A DNA stretch of 21,426 nucleotides from JAJPJX01 sp964568355 (GTDB lineage Bacteria > Acidobacteriota > Terriglobia > Bryobacterales > Bryobacteraceae). The position numbers and the translations under genes are program-made. This document shows, in pieces, positions 1-6,610 of the stretch (positions within the stretch are counted from its first letter, which is position 1; every line of letters starts with the position of its first letter). Location of the stretch: the NCBI GenBank assembly GCA_964568355.1, contig CAZMRK010000683.1, forward strand, positions 1 through 21,426, written 5' to 3'. The notes below the pieces were generated by a model. That model ran no database searches. It was not told the origin of the DNA and saw only the letters and a program-made list of their open reading frames with translations.

Positions 1-2522
1 GTCGTGCCGTTGAGCGGGGTTGGCGCGCTCATCATCTGGACCCAATATGTATCCCCGGTAGGCGTCAGATACTGATGGATCAGGGTCTGGCCTCCTTGCG
101 GAACCCTCGCAACAGGGTTGTCGTAGTCTGTGCCGACGCCAAAAACCCAGGAACTGTTACGCGTGGTGACCAGGCTCGCAGTCGGCGCGCCGGATCGCGA
201 GTTGCCCGTTCCCACAGCTCCGATAGCACCCGAACCATTGGTCCCCGAAGTATCGACACCAGAGAGAGCCTGTACGGTTATCGAGGAGACGACGTTTTGG
301 GAAAGGGTTGCCGTAACCTTGACATTGCTCAATGGCGTAGGCGCAAACGCTCGCCAGATCTCGGCTGTGCCGCTCTGCACGTTAGTCCGCTGGACCAGCG
401 TCCAGGTAAGTCCCGCGCCGGATACGTTGCTTACAGAGGTGTTCGCCCCCGAGAGGTAGTCCGCGCTAATAAAGGCCAATAGAAGCTCATTTGGACCCGT
501 CGTAGAAAAACTGGCGGTTTGCACCGTGGTGCTCGCGCTTGGCGCGTCACCAAAGGCGGAGGTATCCAGCGAGATCGGCGAGAGCGGACGCGGAACCGTG
601 ACGGTGACACCCGCTCCCGGCGTTTCCAGGTTTCCGCTGTCATCGACGGCGCGACTCATGATATGGCCGGTCGCCGGAATCGCCGTCATCCACTGGTAGG
701 TCCAGTTCGCGCGACCGGTGGCTGGATGCCAGGTCAAGCCGCCATCTACCGAGACTTCGACGCCGGCAACCATGCCGCCACCGTTGTCAGTGGCGGTTCC
801 GGTGATCGTGACCATGCTGCCGAATTCCACCGTGGCTCCATTCGCGGGGAAGGTGATGGCCGATATCGGGGCGCTGATGTCAGTAGACTTGGTTGCCGCA
901 ACCAGGCCGGCTTGAAGATTCGTCGGCTGGACGCCCATATCCGCGAACAGATTGACGGTCGCCTGCTGCATGCGAACGTCGGCCGCGGAGCCGGAATACC
1001 AGTCGGTATCATGATTGGCGTCGAGCCCCCACGACCACTGCACGGTTCCAGCACCGAAGACCAACGCCCCACTGGGCGCCTTATACATGGTGAGGCGATG
1101 CGTCGCGGTACCCGCTCCATATGTAGCGCCATAATCGAGCAGGTAATCGACGGTCATCGGGTAAGTCGCCGTCGAGAGATTAAACAATCCCGCCGGTCGG
1201 GCTCCATTATCCACATCGGAGTCCCACTCATAGCCCAATGTGCCTGCCGGTAGTGTGGCCGTCTGGTTAGCTGCCAGGGAAGCGATCGATGTGTTGCGCC
1301 AGAATCGCATCTTCCCATCCGCGGCCGGCACCTGAATGGAGAGCGCCATATTATCCGGTCCTGGCCCGTTCACCGTGAATAGGGTTCCCGTAAGCGAATT
1401 CTGCGGCCGGCCGCCATCCCCCGGCGGGCTGAAGCGCGGATCGGCCCAGGTTCCGGTCCAGGTGGGCGGGTCCGCTGGGTCGGTAACCGTGTTATCCAGG
1501 GTCTCCTTATAGCAGACCATGGTGCGGTAGGACGTGTTCGAACTATCAATGGAGTTTTCCCACCGCGTCTTCCAGAACACTTCGTTGCCGCTGAAAAAGG
1601 CCAGGCTTACTCCCGCATCGCGAGCGGCTTCCACATTGGTACGCTGCGGCCCGGACCAGTATTCGTCATGTCCCACCGAGAGATAGAGCTTGTGATTCTG
1701 AATTAGATTGCCGAAACGCGCGGCGTCCACCCCCGTGAAATAGGCGACGTCGTAGCCGTTGGCCTCCAGCCAGCGAACCATGGGGTATTCGGCATAAAGC
1801 ACAAATGAAGCCGCTTCAAAGTTGCGCGTATTGAACGGCCGGTTGTAGCTCACCTTGTAAGCACGATTCGAGAGATCCCACGTATTGGCCCCGCCGTACA
1901 GGCTGTGCCCGCCATAGTCGTTGTATGCGTGCCAGGTTTCATCCGAGGTTTGGAACAGGATGGTCGAGTTACGGTTGTCATTGCGCACAACAAAGACAAT
2001 GTGGCTCGCTCCCCCGGTATCGGCCCGCAGAGGAGCGGCAATATAGATCCCGGAAATCGCCGTCGAAGGGACCTGCCAGGAGGCCGAAACCGCCCAATTT
2101 CCGCAGTCCGTCAAGTTCGTCGCGGCATCGGTCAGGCAGGCAGGCTGATTCTGGGGAAGTGTTACCGAAGGCGTGATCGTGGCCACTTTGCGCGCACCGG
2201 CACCGCCGTAGTAGCCCAGGCGATAGATGTCTATGCGGTAGTTGGAGGCGTTGGTTTTGATCTTGAAGGAAATCGTGCTGCCGGCGTTTACGCTGATATC
2301 GGTGGCAAAGCCCTGGATCGAAGTATCGCCGACTCCCCCGACCTGCCAACCTGTCGTACCAGGAAGGGCATTCTCGCAAACAATCGGATTGGCCGACTCC
2401 GGAGTGCAGCTTTGGGCCCACACGGATGGCACCGCGCCGTATAGCATCAGCACGAAAATAGCAACGAGGATCTTGAGCGCGTCACGCGAGCGCAGCGATT
2501 CCAGCAGCAGTCCAGTTTTCAT
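1..2522 (-). CDS. Secreted DMFase-large-subunit-like protein with Ig-like tail (3' end outside window)
   Basis: The frame is open from an ATG at 2522 to the left edge (840 codons), so the C-terminus is missing. A GGAGAGG ribosome site lies just upstream. Residues 1-36 form a signal peptide (hydrophobic about 17-31, likely cleavage at VWA/QS). Residues about 40-530 resemble the C-terminal domain of N,N-dimethylformamidase large subunits: GYYGGAG, the TSDETWHAYNDYGG stretch, GHDEYWS at 284-290, FFSGNEVFW and GYEWD. Residues about 545-640 are an Ig-like module (VSVDGGLTWHP). From about 641 on there is a Ser/Thr/Gly-rich beta domain of the kind found in secreted acidobacterial proteins. True DMFase hydrolyses dimethylformamide, but this protein is exported, fused to Ig modules, and has no small-subunit gene beside it within the window. 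I therefore call only the fold, not the reaction. It is probably an extracellular or surface hydrolase or binding protein. It is divergent from the sigma-factor operon. Confidence 0.85.
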   Translation of the reverse strand, partial: MKTGLLLESLRSRDALKILVAIFVLMLYGAVPSVWAQSCTPESANPIVCENALPGTTGWQVGGVGDTSIQGFATDISVNAGSTISFKIKTNASNYRIDIYRLGYYGGAGARKVATITPSVTLPQNQPACLTDAATNLTDCGNWAVSASWQVPSTAISGIYIAAPLRADTGGASHIVFVVRNDNRNSTILFQTSDETWHAYNDYGGHSLYGGANTWDLSNRAYKVSYNRPFNTRNFEAASFVLYAEYPMVRWLEANGYDVAYFTGVDAARFGNLIQNHKLYLSVGHDEYWSGPQRTNVEAARDAGVSLAFFSGNEVFWKTRWENSIDSSNTSYRTMVCYKETLDNTVTDPADPPTWTGTWADPRFSPPGDGGRPQNSLTGTLFTVNGPGPDNMALSIQVPAADGKMRFWRNTSIASLAANQTATLPAGTLGYEWDSDVDNGARPAGLFNLSTATYPMTVDYLLDYGATYGAGTATHRLTMYKAPSGALVFGAGTVQWSWGLDANHDTDWYSGSAADVRMQQATVNLFADMGVQPTNLQAGLVAATKSTDISAPISAITFPANGATVEFGSMVTITGTATDNGGGMVAGVEVSVDGGLTWHPATGRANWTYQWMTAIPATGHIMSRAVDDSGNLETPGAGVTVTVPRPLSPISLDTSAFGDAPSASTTVQTASFSTTGPNELLLAFISADYLSGANTSVSNVSGAGLTWTLVQRTNVQSGTAEIWRAFAPTPLSNVKVTATLSQNVVSSITVQALSGVDTSGTNGSGAIGAVGTGNSRSGAPTASLVTTRNSSWVFGVGTDYDNPVARVPQGGQTLIHQYLTPTGDTYWVQMMSAPTPLNGT

Positions 2523-2535
2523 AACCTCTCCCGGC

Positions 2536-2600
2536 GGGACGATGCGGACGGACGTCGTCCCATCCCCTCCATCCAGCCCTCACCTTGTGTTTGGGACGAC
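2536..2600. repeat. Three GGGACGA words in the leader of the DMFase-like gene
   Basis: GGGACGA occurs at 2536-2542 (plus), as TCGTCCC at 2555-2561 (minus), and at 2593-2599 (plus). The first two can fold into a 7-bp stem with a 12-nt loop directly upstream of the ribosome site of the minus-strand gene. The second and third form an 8-bp perfect inverted repeat, GTCGTCCC (2554-2561) and GGGACGAC (2593-2600), 31 bp apart. This could be an mRNA leader structure or a set of operators. The function is inferred only from position and symmetry. Confidence 0.4.
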
Positions 2601-2660
2601 TTCTCCAAGCAATTGTGAGACCGACGTAGGGATCGTTACATTACCGGCTCGCGCGGCAGA

Positions 2661-2696
2661 ACAAGCTGCCGATTTGTCAGTTCTTTACAAGCTGAC
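2661..2696. repeat. Direct repeat ACAAGCTG and inverted GTCAG/CTGAC
   Basis: ACAAGCTG occurs at 2661-2668 and 2687-2694, 26 bp apart. The second copy overlaps an inverted repeat, GTCAG (2676-2680) with CTGAC (2692-2696). These lie in the AT-richer part of the divergent intergenic region and could be protein-binding sites for either direction. Words this short can arise by chance. Confidence 0.25.
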
Positions 2697-2750
2697 TTGC
2701 ATCTCGTTCGAAGTTAGTAATAGCTAGAAGGTCGAATCTTCGGGACGGAT

Positions 2751-2799
2751 TCCCGCGATTCGCGGGATTCTTGCTCGCTTTTGGGGATCGTTGATCCCC
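2751..2799. repeat. Two consecutive short hairpins upstream of the sigma-factor gene
   Basis: The first hairpin is TCCCGCG-ATT-CGCGGGA (2751-2767). The second is GGGGATC-GTT-GATCCCC (2783-2799). Both have a perfect 7-bp stem and a 3-nt loop, and their centres are 32 bp apart. Neither is followed by a T-run on either strand, so they are not classical intrinsic terminators. They sit between the divergent genes. They could be operators, about three helical turns apart, or the folded end of a transcript. Confidence 0.5.
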
Positions 2800-2837
2800 C
2801 TCAGACCGTAGAGATCGTTCTCGCAGGTTTTGATAAT

Positions 2838-2862
2838 GGAACTCTAGTACTGACTCGAGGTC
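2838..2862 (+). promoter_or_regulatory. Candidate ECF-type promoter for the sigma/anti-sigma operon
   Basis: GGAACT (2838-2843) matches the common ECF -35 core GGAAC. A GTC follows at 2860-2862, 17 nt after GGAAC, which is about the spacing seen in GGAACTT-N15/16-GTC promoters. It lies about 70 nt upstream of the sigma-factor start, so autoregulation is a natural inference. The -10 part is short and could be chance. Confidence 0.35.
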
Positions 2863-2929
2863 CTGTTCGAGCGCAATAACGGCCGCCCCGTATCTTTTCC
2901 CGCCAAAGTGGTAATACAAAGGTGGACGC

Positions 2930-3481
2930 ATGACCGACGAAGTCCTGATGAGACAGGCTCGTGAAGGCAGAGAGGAAGCCTTCCTTCTTCTCTATGGGCG
3001 CTATCGCGACCCGCTCTACCGGTTTGCCTTTCGCCTCACAGGACAGTCGGCTACCGCCGAAGATCTGGTCCATGACTGTTTCCTGGCGCTGATTCGTTCT
3101 CCCGAACGCTTTGCCCCGGAGCTCGGGTCGCTCCGGACCTATCTTTACGCGAGCATCCGTAATCTCTCGCATAAGCATTTTCGCGGGACCGAACGGGAGG
3201 ATACGATCGACGAGATCGACCCCGCGCACCTGTCCGAAGAGCCGCTGCAAGTTCTGCTCTCCGAGGAGCTTGCCGCTCGTGTGCAAGCAGCGATTGCGGA
3301 GCTTCCGCTACCGCAGCGGGAAGTGCTCGTGCTTTGCGAATACGAGGACTTTTCGCAGCAACAGGCCGCCGACCTGCTTGGAGTGGATGTCGGCGCGGTT
3401 AAAAGCCGCTTGCATCGGGCGCGCGCCCGATTACGTCATAGCCTTGCGGCGGTAGCCGCAGGCCAGGGGAAGGACCTATGA
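2930..3481 (+). CDS. ECF-family RNA polymerase sigma factor
   Basis: This 183-residue protein has normal ECF length. Region 2 spans about residues 14-80, with core-binding and -10-recognition helices (LYGRYRDPLYRFAFRLTG, AEDLVHDCFLAL). A short acidic linker follows (EREDTIDEIDPAHL). Region 4 spans about 118-172, ending in a helix-turn-helix (LPLPQREVLVL, then QQQAADLLGVDVGAVKSRLHRAR). The ATG is preceded by AAAGGTGG. The product should direct RNA polymerase to a small regulon, typically an envelope response. Its stop overlaps the next start (ATGA), so it is probably translationally coupled to the membrane protein, which is the likely antagonist. A GGAAC-type element about 90 nt upstream may make the operon autoregulatory. 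The assignment to the superfamily is secure; the ECF subgroup is not determined. Confidence 0.95.
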   Translation: MTDEVLMRQAREGREEAFLLLYGRYRDPLYRFAFRLTGQSATAEDLVHDCFLALIRSPERFAPELGSLRTYLYASIRNLSHKHFRGTEREDTIDEIDPAHLSEEPLQVLLSEELAARVQAAIAELPLPQREVLVLCEYEDFSQQQAADLLGVDVGAVKSRLHRARARLRHSLAAVAAGQGKDL

Positions 3482-3888
3482 ATCCTAAGGAAAACGATCG
3501 CGATGACGGTCTGAGTTCGCTCTTGCGCGTGTGGCAGGTGCCGCCGCTGGGTTCAGCGCTGGATCATCGGGTGCTGTCCTCCTATCGGGCACACCTGCTG
3601 GATGACCCGCTCTGGAAACGAGTGCTGCGGGCGCGCGTCGCCATTCCGGTGCCGGCCCTGGCTCTGCTCTGTCTTTTGGCGTTGGCCTTCTGGCTTTCCC
3701 GTCCGCCTGCGAACAGCAGCCCCTCGACCGGTTCACACGCGCGCCTGATCGGAACGTCCGGCGACATGCGATCCGTGGTGATCGCTACGCCACGGAACAC
3801 CAGCTATATCACGACAGTGGAGGCGGAGGGCTTTCAACCGGTCCGCGACGCCAAGATCGTCGTCACCAGAAGAGGAGCACGTCCATGA
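3478..3888 (+). CDS. Single-pass membrane protein, probable anti-sigma factor
   Basis: The 136-residue product has a cytoplasmic-looking segment (1-50), one strong membrane helix (about 54-74, PVPALALLCLLALAFWL) and a small outer domain (75-136). The N-terminal stretch LLRVWQVPPLGSALDHRVLSSYR resembles short membrane partners of ECF sigma factors that I associate with acidobacteria. There is no HxxxCxxC zinc motif; the only cysteine is within the membrane helix. It is therefore not a classical ZAS anti-sigma factor. It overlaps the sigma gene by ATGA and the following gene by ATGA, consistent with one transcript and stoichiometric expression. The anti-sigma role is inferred from topology and position. 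The outer domain (EAEGFQPVRDAKIVVTRR) may sense or bind the secreted product of the third gene. Confidence 0.7.
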   Translation: MNPKENDRDDGLSSLLRVWQVPPLGSALDHRVLSSYRAHLLDDPLWKRVLRARVAIPVPALALLCLLALAFWLSRPPANSSPSTGSHARLIGTSGDMRSVVIATPRNTSYITTVEAEGFQPVRDAKIVVTRRGARP

Positions 3889-4802
3889 AGCTCGAATCAA
3901 TCCTATCGGTTCTCCTTTTGGGAGGCGTGGGCCTGCTCTCCGCCCAACAAAAGGTCACCCTCGGCACCGCCAGCGCCTTTCTGAAAAATGGCGTCTGCGT
4001 CCGGATTACGGCGGAAGCCCGATCCGCCGGGAAAGCCAAGGCCATGGGTAGCGGGGTCTCCGTGCGCGAGAATAACATCCTGTACCGGCTCTTCCGCGAC
4101 GGCCAGAACCGCCTCGCCTTCGGCTACGAGGTGGAAGTAGAGCGAGTTCCAGGCAGCGCCGAATTTCGCGTGATGCTCAAGCCGCTCTCGGAATCTTACC
4201 TGCAGTTCAATCCCGAGGAACGCCTGGCTCCCGGATCCGACGCTCAGCATCTGCCCACCTTTTCCTCCGAGCGGGAATTGCCGCTTTATGCGCCAGGGGA
4301 CCGTGCCTCTCTCGATGTCCTCGCCAACCCGGCCACCGGCGAGACCATCACCGATACAATCGAGGTGTCCTTCGACACGCCTGATCAGGCGAGCGCCCGG
4401 GACTTCAGCGAGCACCCCTATCGGTTCGCGCTGCGCAACCTGCGCGTCTTCCGAAACGGCAAGCTGATCTCACCGGAGAGGAACCCGGGCAGCGTCTCCG
4501 GAAATCACATGCTCATCTATCTGCCCGGGTACGGCGCATACGTCCTCACCAATGAGCCCCAAACAGGCTACGCCATTCAGAAGCTCGGCTACGTTGAGGG
4601 GTCGAAGCTCAGTTTCACGCTGGACGGCGATGCCTACGAATTTCTCGCCGATGCCCCGATCCTGCCGCGCACGCCGGCCGGGGAAGTCTGGGTGGTGCAC
4701 GATCCGGCCTATCGCCCCAAGGGCTGGCAGAAAGCACGCTCGAAGGACGAGTTCTTCACCGCCGCCGCCGATGAGGTCCGCTTTCTCCTCCCGCGCCCCT
4801 GA
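3885..4802 (+). CDS. Secreted protein of unknown family, third gene of the sigma operon
   Basis: I do not recognise this 305-residue protein. Residues 1-20 form a signal peptide (LLLGGVGLLSA, likely cleavage before QQ). The mature part looks mainly beta-stranded: an early segment TLGTASAFLKNGVCVRITAEA, a middle segment with FNPEERLAPGSDAQHLPTF, LYAPGDRASLDVLANPATG and DTIEVSFDT, and a C-terminal half with FALRNLRVFRNGKLI, LPGYGAYVLTNEP, KLSFTLDGDAYEFL and GEVWVVHDP. There is one cysteine after the leader, no membrane anchor and no evident catalytic triad or metal motif. It starts inside the stop of the putative anti-sigma gene (ATGA), so it is part of the same unit. A periplasmic or outer-membrane-associated effector or ligand of the sigma pathway is possible but unproven. 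It ends 7 bp from the convergent PIG-L gene. Confidence 0.85.
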   Translation: MKLESILSVLLLGGVGLLSAQQKVTLGTASAFLKNGVCVRITAEARSAGKAKAMGSGVSVRENNILYRLFRDGQNRLAFGYEVEVERVPGSAEFRVMLKPLSESYLQFNPEERLAPGSDAQHLPTFSSERELPLYAPGDRASLDVLANPATGETITDTIEVSFDTPDQASARDFSEHPYRFALRNLRVFRNGKLISPERNPGSVSGNHMLIYLPGYGAYVLTNEPQTGYAIQKLGYVEGSKLSFTLDGDAYEFLADAPILPRTPAGEVWVVHDPAYRPKGWQKARSKDEFFTAAADEVRFLLPRP

Positions 4803-4809
4803 CAACCGG

Positions 4810-5520
4810 TCAAGCCGGAAGCTGGTCCCGCTGCTGCACCCGGTCGAGCCGCACAAAGGCTTCCGCCGCTGCGACTCCCGATTCGCGCCCGCGCAGTTGC
4901 TCCATGACTTCGTGGTGGTTGCGATAGATACCCTCCGGGTTCTGGCTGGCGTGGGCGTAAAGCGCGGCTTTCTTCTTCTCGCGCGTCGAGGTGATATCCA
5001 CATAGTGGGTGGGTTTGAAGCCCATGGTCTGGCTGCCCAGGTCTACCTCGAAATAGTAAAGCGAGAAGCGCTGCGGCTGGGCCACATAGGTACGATAAGC
5101 CAGCAGGCTGGCGATCTGGTGGTCCAGGTGAGTATCCAGCGGCCAATGCGTGAACACCACATCCGGATTCTCCGCCAGCAGCAGTTCGCGGAGCTCCTCC
5201 ACGCGCTTGCGGTTAAGCTCGGTGGCTCCGTCGATCTGTCCGGCGAACACCGGCTTCGCTCCCAGAATCTTGCAGGCCTTCTCGGCTTCCGCTGTGCGGA
5301 TGGCGGCAGCTTCGCTTGCCGATTTGCCGCGAATACCCGCCTCGCCGCGGGTCAGATAGATGACCGAGACAGAGTGCCCGGCCTCCACATAGCGGGCCAG
5401 CGTTCCGCCGCAGCCCGATTCGGGATCGTCCGGATGCCCGCCTACGCAGACCACGCGCAGCGGCCGTGAACGATCCGCCAGCGCCACCCCGGCACCCATC
5501 AGAAACGAACGCCTCAGCAT
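4810..5520 (-). CDS. PIG-L/LmbE-family deacetylase
   Basis: The 236-residue protein has the family signature GHPDDPESGCGG (28-39) in place of the usual HPDDE, and a second histidine motif DTHLDH (129-134). H29, D32 and H134 are the expected zinc ligands. Family members hydrolyse N-acetyl groups from GlcNAc-containing or similar small glycosides. The N-terminus MLRRSFLMGAG looks like a short Tat leader (RRSFL), suggesting export, although the segment after it is short for a membrane helix. The ATG at 5520 has no Shine-Dalgarno. A TAGAAT hexamer (minus strand, 5533-5528) lies 7 nt upstream, consistent with a leaderless mRNA. The true substrate cannot be read from the sequence. Confidence 0.9.
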   Translation of the reverse strand: MLRRSFLMGAGVALADRSRPLRVVCVGGHPDDPESGCGGTLARYVEAGHSVSVIYLTRGEAGIRGKSASEAAAIRTAEAEKACKILGAKPVFAGQIDGATELNRKRVEELRELLLAENPDVVFTHWPLDTHLDHQIASLLAYRTYVAQPQRFSLYYFEVDLGSQTMGFKPTHYVDITSTREKKKAALYAHASQNPEGIYRNHHEVMEQLRGRESGVAAAEAFVRLDRVQQRDQLPA

Positions 5521-5527
5521 GTGGCCT

Positions 5528-5533
5528 ATTCTA
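5528..5533 (-). promoter_or_regulatory. Probable -10 element for a leaderless PIG-L transcript
   Basis: TAGAAT reads toward the PIG-L gene, with 7 nt between it and the ATG at 5520. A start about 7 nt after the hexamer would place +1 at or next to the A of the start codon. No Shine-Dalgarno is present. The -35 is not obvious. Confidence 0.4.
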
Positions 5534-5592
5534 ATATCCGGACGTCCTCACTTTTTTGCGTCATGCGGCCGGCCAGAGAGTTATCCTGAAGC

Positions 5593-6540
5593 GTGGCCGC
5601 ACCGGATCGATCCTCTCCTGCCATTCCTCTCGAAACCGTGAATCGGGCCCGAGACGATCAAGCCAGGTCCGCCAATACGCGCCGTGCTTACCGCGCCGAT
5701 TGGCGGCATTTCACCGAGTGGTGTGAAACGCACTCCCGCCAGCCGCTGCCGGCTTCTCCGGAGACATTGGTTGATTACCTCACCGATCTTGCTGGCACCT
5801 ACAAGGTATCGTCCATCAACCGCCGCCTGTGTGCCATCTCGCAAATGCACCAGGCAGCGGAACAGATTAATCCGGCAGCCGCGCCGACGGTGCGGGCGCT
5901 GATGGCCGGGCTGCGGCGGAGCAAAGCGACCGCGCCGGCGAGCAAACGCCCGGTCTTACTATCCGAATTGCGGAAGATGATCACCACTCTTCCCGATACG
6001 CCGTGCGGCCTGCGCAATCGCGCGCTGCTTCTGGTCGGATTTGCCGGGGCGTTTCGCCGCTCGGAACTGGTGGCTCTGGATTGGGCCGACATCGTCTTCG
6101 GAGCCGAAGGGCTTACCATCACACTTCGCGGCTCCGGAAGCGATTCCGCAAGCTGGGGAAGAGCGATCAACATTCCTTTCGGCAGCCGCACCCAGCAATG
6201 CCCCGTGCGATCACTCGCCGCCTGGCGTGAGGCTGCCGGAACCGGTTGGGGCCCGGTCTTTTGCCCGATCGATCGCCAGGGCAAGATCGGCGCCGAGCGG
6301 CTTTCCGACAAGGCAGTTGCGCGCATCGTCAAGCGAGCAGCCGGCCTGGCTGGTCTCGATCCCAATCTCTATGCCGGCCATAGCCTCCGTTCCGGCCACG
6401 CCACTGCCGCGGCCATGGGCGGAGCCTCTGAGCGCTCCATCATGGATCAAACCGGACATCGCAGCATCGCCACGGTGCGCCGCTACATCCGCGACGGATC
6501 GCTGTTCCAGCCGAACGCGGCCGGAAAAACCGGAGCGTAG
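5593..6540 (+). CDS. Tyrosine recombinase / phage-type integrase
   Basis: The 315-residue protein begins at GTG 5593, and a TATCCT hexamer ends 5 nt upstream. Residues about 13-110 are the SAM-like core-binding domain (SANTRRAYRADWRHFTEWC, SSINRRLCAISQMH). The catalytic domain follows: R155 (FRRSEL), H263-x-x-R266 (HSLR), H289 (GHRS) and the nucleophile Y298 (RRYIR). The C-terminus DGSLFQPNAAGK is typical of one integrase group. The beta-hairpin segment, usually RRSKTDQ in relatives, here reads RGSGSDS, so glycine 182 stands where the catalytic lysine is expected. The enzyme class (DNA strand exchange via a 3'-phosphotyrosine) is clear. Activity is uncertain. No tRNA, att repeat or other mobile-element gene is visible nearby, so it is either a remnant or a domesticated recombinase. 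Confidence 0.92.
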   Translation: MAAPDRSSPAIPLETVNRARDDQARSANTRRAYRADWRHFTEWCETHSRQPLPASPETLVDYLTDLAGTYKVSSINRRLCAISQMHQAAEQINPAAAPTVRALMAGLRRSKATAPASKRPVLLSELRKMITTLPDTPCGLRNRALLLVGFAGAFRRSELVALDWADIVFGAEGLTITLRGSGSDSASWGRAINIPFGSRTQQCPVRSLAAWREAAGTGWGPVFCPIDRQGKIGAERLSDKAVARIVKRAAGLAGLDPNLYAGHSLRSGHATAAAMGGASERSIMDQTGHRSIATVRRYIRDGSLFQPNAAGKTGA

Positions 6541-6610
6541 ACCGCGCCGCTTCCGCTCCTTCGGTGTACGCTGTTAGGGTAGTTTGCCAGCAAGACCAAG
6601 GAGACGTGGC

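Noticed and set aside
519..1253. Plus-strand 244-residue ORF
   Set aside because: Shadow of the secreted DMFase-like gene: the minus frame is uninterrupted for 840 codons and has clear family motifs, while this one is rich in Arg and Gly with no motif.
2783..2799. Intrinsic terminator
   Set aside because: The stem is perfect, but neither strand has a T-run after it and no gene ends close by; both flanking genes start from this region.
2677..2931. Minus-strand 84-residue ORF in the intergenic region
   Set aside because: It starts inside the sigma-factor start region without a Shine-Dalgarno, runs through the twin hairpins, and has no recognisable domain. A non-coding regulatory region explains it better.
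6541..6610. tRNA or attachment site beside the integrase
   Set aside because: No cloverleaf or repeated att-like core is visible on either side of the integrase; the gap leads straight into the molybdenum hydroxylase operon.
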